Shown in pieces: positions 62,969 to 64,000 of a stretch of DNA of 64,000 bases. A model generated the notes under the pieces. The model had not been told where the DNA came from and ran no database searches. It was given only the letters and a program-made list of their open reading frames with translations. Origin of the DNA: Nemophila menziesii (Eukaryota; Streptophyta; Magnoliopsida; Boraginales; Hydrophyllaceae); NCBI GenBank assembly GCA_029959085.1, contig JARWIR010000003.1:38427505-38491504 (forward strand). Reading direction: 5' to 3'. The stretch's first letter is position 1. Each line of letters opens with the position of its first letter. A program made the translations under genes and the position numbers.

Positions 62969-64000
62969 TTAAAGGTCAACCCCGCAAACCATAGCATTTG
63001 AACTTCCTTCTTCATCTTTACTTATATGAACTGCTGAATGAATGGCCTCTACCATCTCATCATCATCCCTTGAAGCAGGGGTGTTGAGAGTTGCAGGGCC
63101 CTGAGTAATCTCTTCATCATCTAAAGGTAATCCAAGATCTTCCCTTACCTTTTGAGTTCTATATTTCTGCCTTTCTATAGATCCAAAGACAGTAGAAGTG
63201 TTCGAATTAGTAGATTTGGAGGAATCTATGATGACTTTATTATAATCTTTTTCTGGACTTTTAAGTGAACCACAAAGATTATTATATTCTTCCCCATCAA
63301 GTGGTCTTATAGTAGAATTAAAAGCTACCCCTTTAGTTGTTGTAGGGCCCAAGTTAACATCAGGTAATAAAAGTAGGGACTGGACCACATTCTGATTTCC
63401 TGATACTTCATTTAATTCAGTGAGAATGCTCGGATTTTTAGTTTGCTGAGACTTATTTTTATTCCTCAAAGGCTAACTATCCTTTCTTTTAGTGGGACCA
63501 TTCTCTGCCTTGAAGACAAAGTTGTTTAATTTATTATCCATCTCTGAAAATCGAATCCAGTTACCCAACTTGTTTAATAATTTCTCTGGATTATCACATT
63601 TGCCTTCATCATGTGATATCACCCCACAGATAAAGCAAAAATCAAATAACTTTTCATATTTAAAAGAAATCCAAACTGATTGGCCTTTAGCAATATTAAA
63701 CATAGAACCAGATTGAAGTGGCTTTGAGATAGGACAACTGATACGAGTTCTCACATCTGGGTTATTCTTATAATTCTATGGGAGTGGAAGAATAACTTCT
63801 GACACAACTCCAAGTTTAGAAGCTATTTTTATCACATTCTTTTCTTTAAGGAACAACGGAGGAATGCCAATTACTCTAACCCAGAATGAAGTTTCATTAA
63901 GAATTTCTGGATTTCGAACACACTCTTCATATTTCTGGACAAGAACGTGAAACCCAAACATATGATAAGGACAATTTTTCCAGACAACCTCTAAATCTTT
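62969..64000 (-). pseudogene. LINE5 ORF1 relic (DUF4283, CCHC), partial
   Basis: One frame runs from the window edge region to 62969 with in-frame TAG stops at 63778-63776 and 63475-63473. It includes ETSFWVRVIGIPPLFL (DUF4283), a zinc knuckle CFICGVISHDEGKC, then a polar tail ending AMVCGVDL. The N-terminus lies outside the window. Confidence 0.82.

Larger units (their letters stand above)
58739..64000 (-). mobile_element. LINE5: long, moderately decayed LINE, runs off window
   Basis: The minus-strand element has its 3' end at the T run near 58740 and continues past the window end. ORF1 (64000 to 62969) and ORF2 (62954 to about 58831) are both present, separated by 14 nt. The reading frame is broken at several sites, yet most domain motifs are readable, so its age is intermediate between LINE1 and LINE2. 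The 5' end and TSD cannot be seen. Confidence 0.88.

Overview
This is nuclear DNA from a flowering plant, almost certainly a dicot. The evidence is AT-rich sequence, spliced genes with GT-AG introns, a plant-type Miro GTPase, a P-class PPR protein, plant L1-type LINEs (DUF4283/CCHC ORF1; endonuclease, reverse transcriptase and RNase H ORF2), Ty3/gypsy-type LTRs and several MITE families. I cannot name the species. Nothing bacterial, viral or CRISPR-like is present.

Only three host genes are supported. (1) A 14-exon mitochondrial Rho GTPase (MIRO) at 9980-13531, minus strand. (2) A two-exon mitochondrial-type PPR gene at 24220-26073, plus strand. (3) A five-exon gene for a 185-residue plant protein of unknown function at 55001-56447, plus strand. 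They share no evident pathway apart from the probable mitochondrial location of the first two.

The rest is mostly transposon. Region by region: 1-3.6 kb holds two inverted partial copies of a Ty3/gypsy family (called family A here); 3.6-5.05 kb is a decayed DUF4283 gene; 5.9-8.8 kb has three MITEs or MITE-like elements and a GC-rich element; 13.85-20.78 kb is a nearly intact 6.9-kb LINE with a perfect 18-bp target-site duplication (TSD), sitting just upstream of MIRO; 20.8-22.4 kb holds two older LINE tails; 27.3-33.7 kb is an old LINE split by a 2.7-kb hAT-type element, which itself carries a Tourist-like MITE and a second GC-rich element; 36.7-44.4 kb is a three-level nest (family A LTR, split by a LINE, split by a solo family A LTR); 45.9-46.3 kb is a CCTAGGCG-rich inverted-repeat element; 46.3-50.0 kb contains gypsy gag and LTR relics; 51-52.4 kb is another LINE tail; 52.8-54.0 kb is a SINE with a probable copia-type solo LTR in its tail; 57.5-58.7 kb holds simple repeats and a degenerate minisatellite; 58.7 kb to the end is a LINE that runs off the window.

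The main value of the window is its readable insertion history. Several TSDs can be read directly, and in one case removing the inserted solo LTR and one TSD copy restores the reading frame of the interrupted LINE. The least familiar element is the pair of GC-rich elements that share GGCCCAAA-type ends, an array of short GGG...CCC palindromes and a GGTGG-rich core. Exon borders were worked out by hand from splice sites and family knowledge; no alignment program or database was available.
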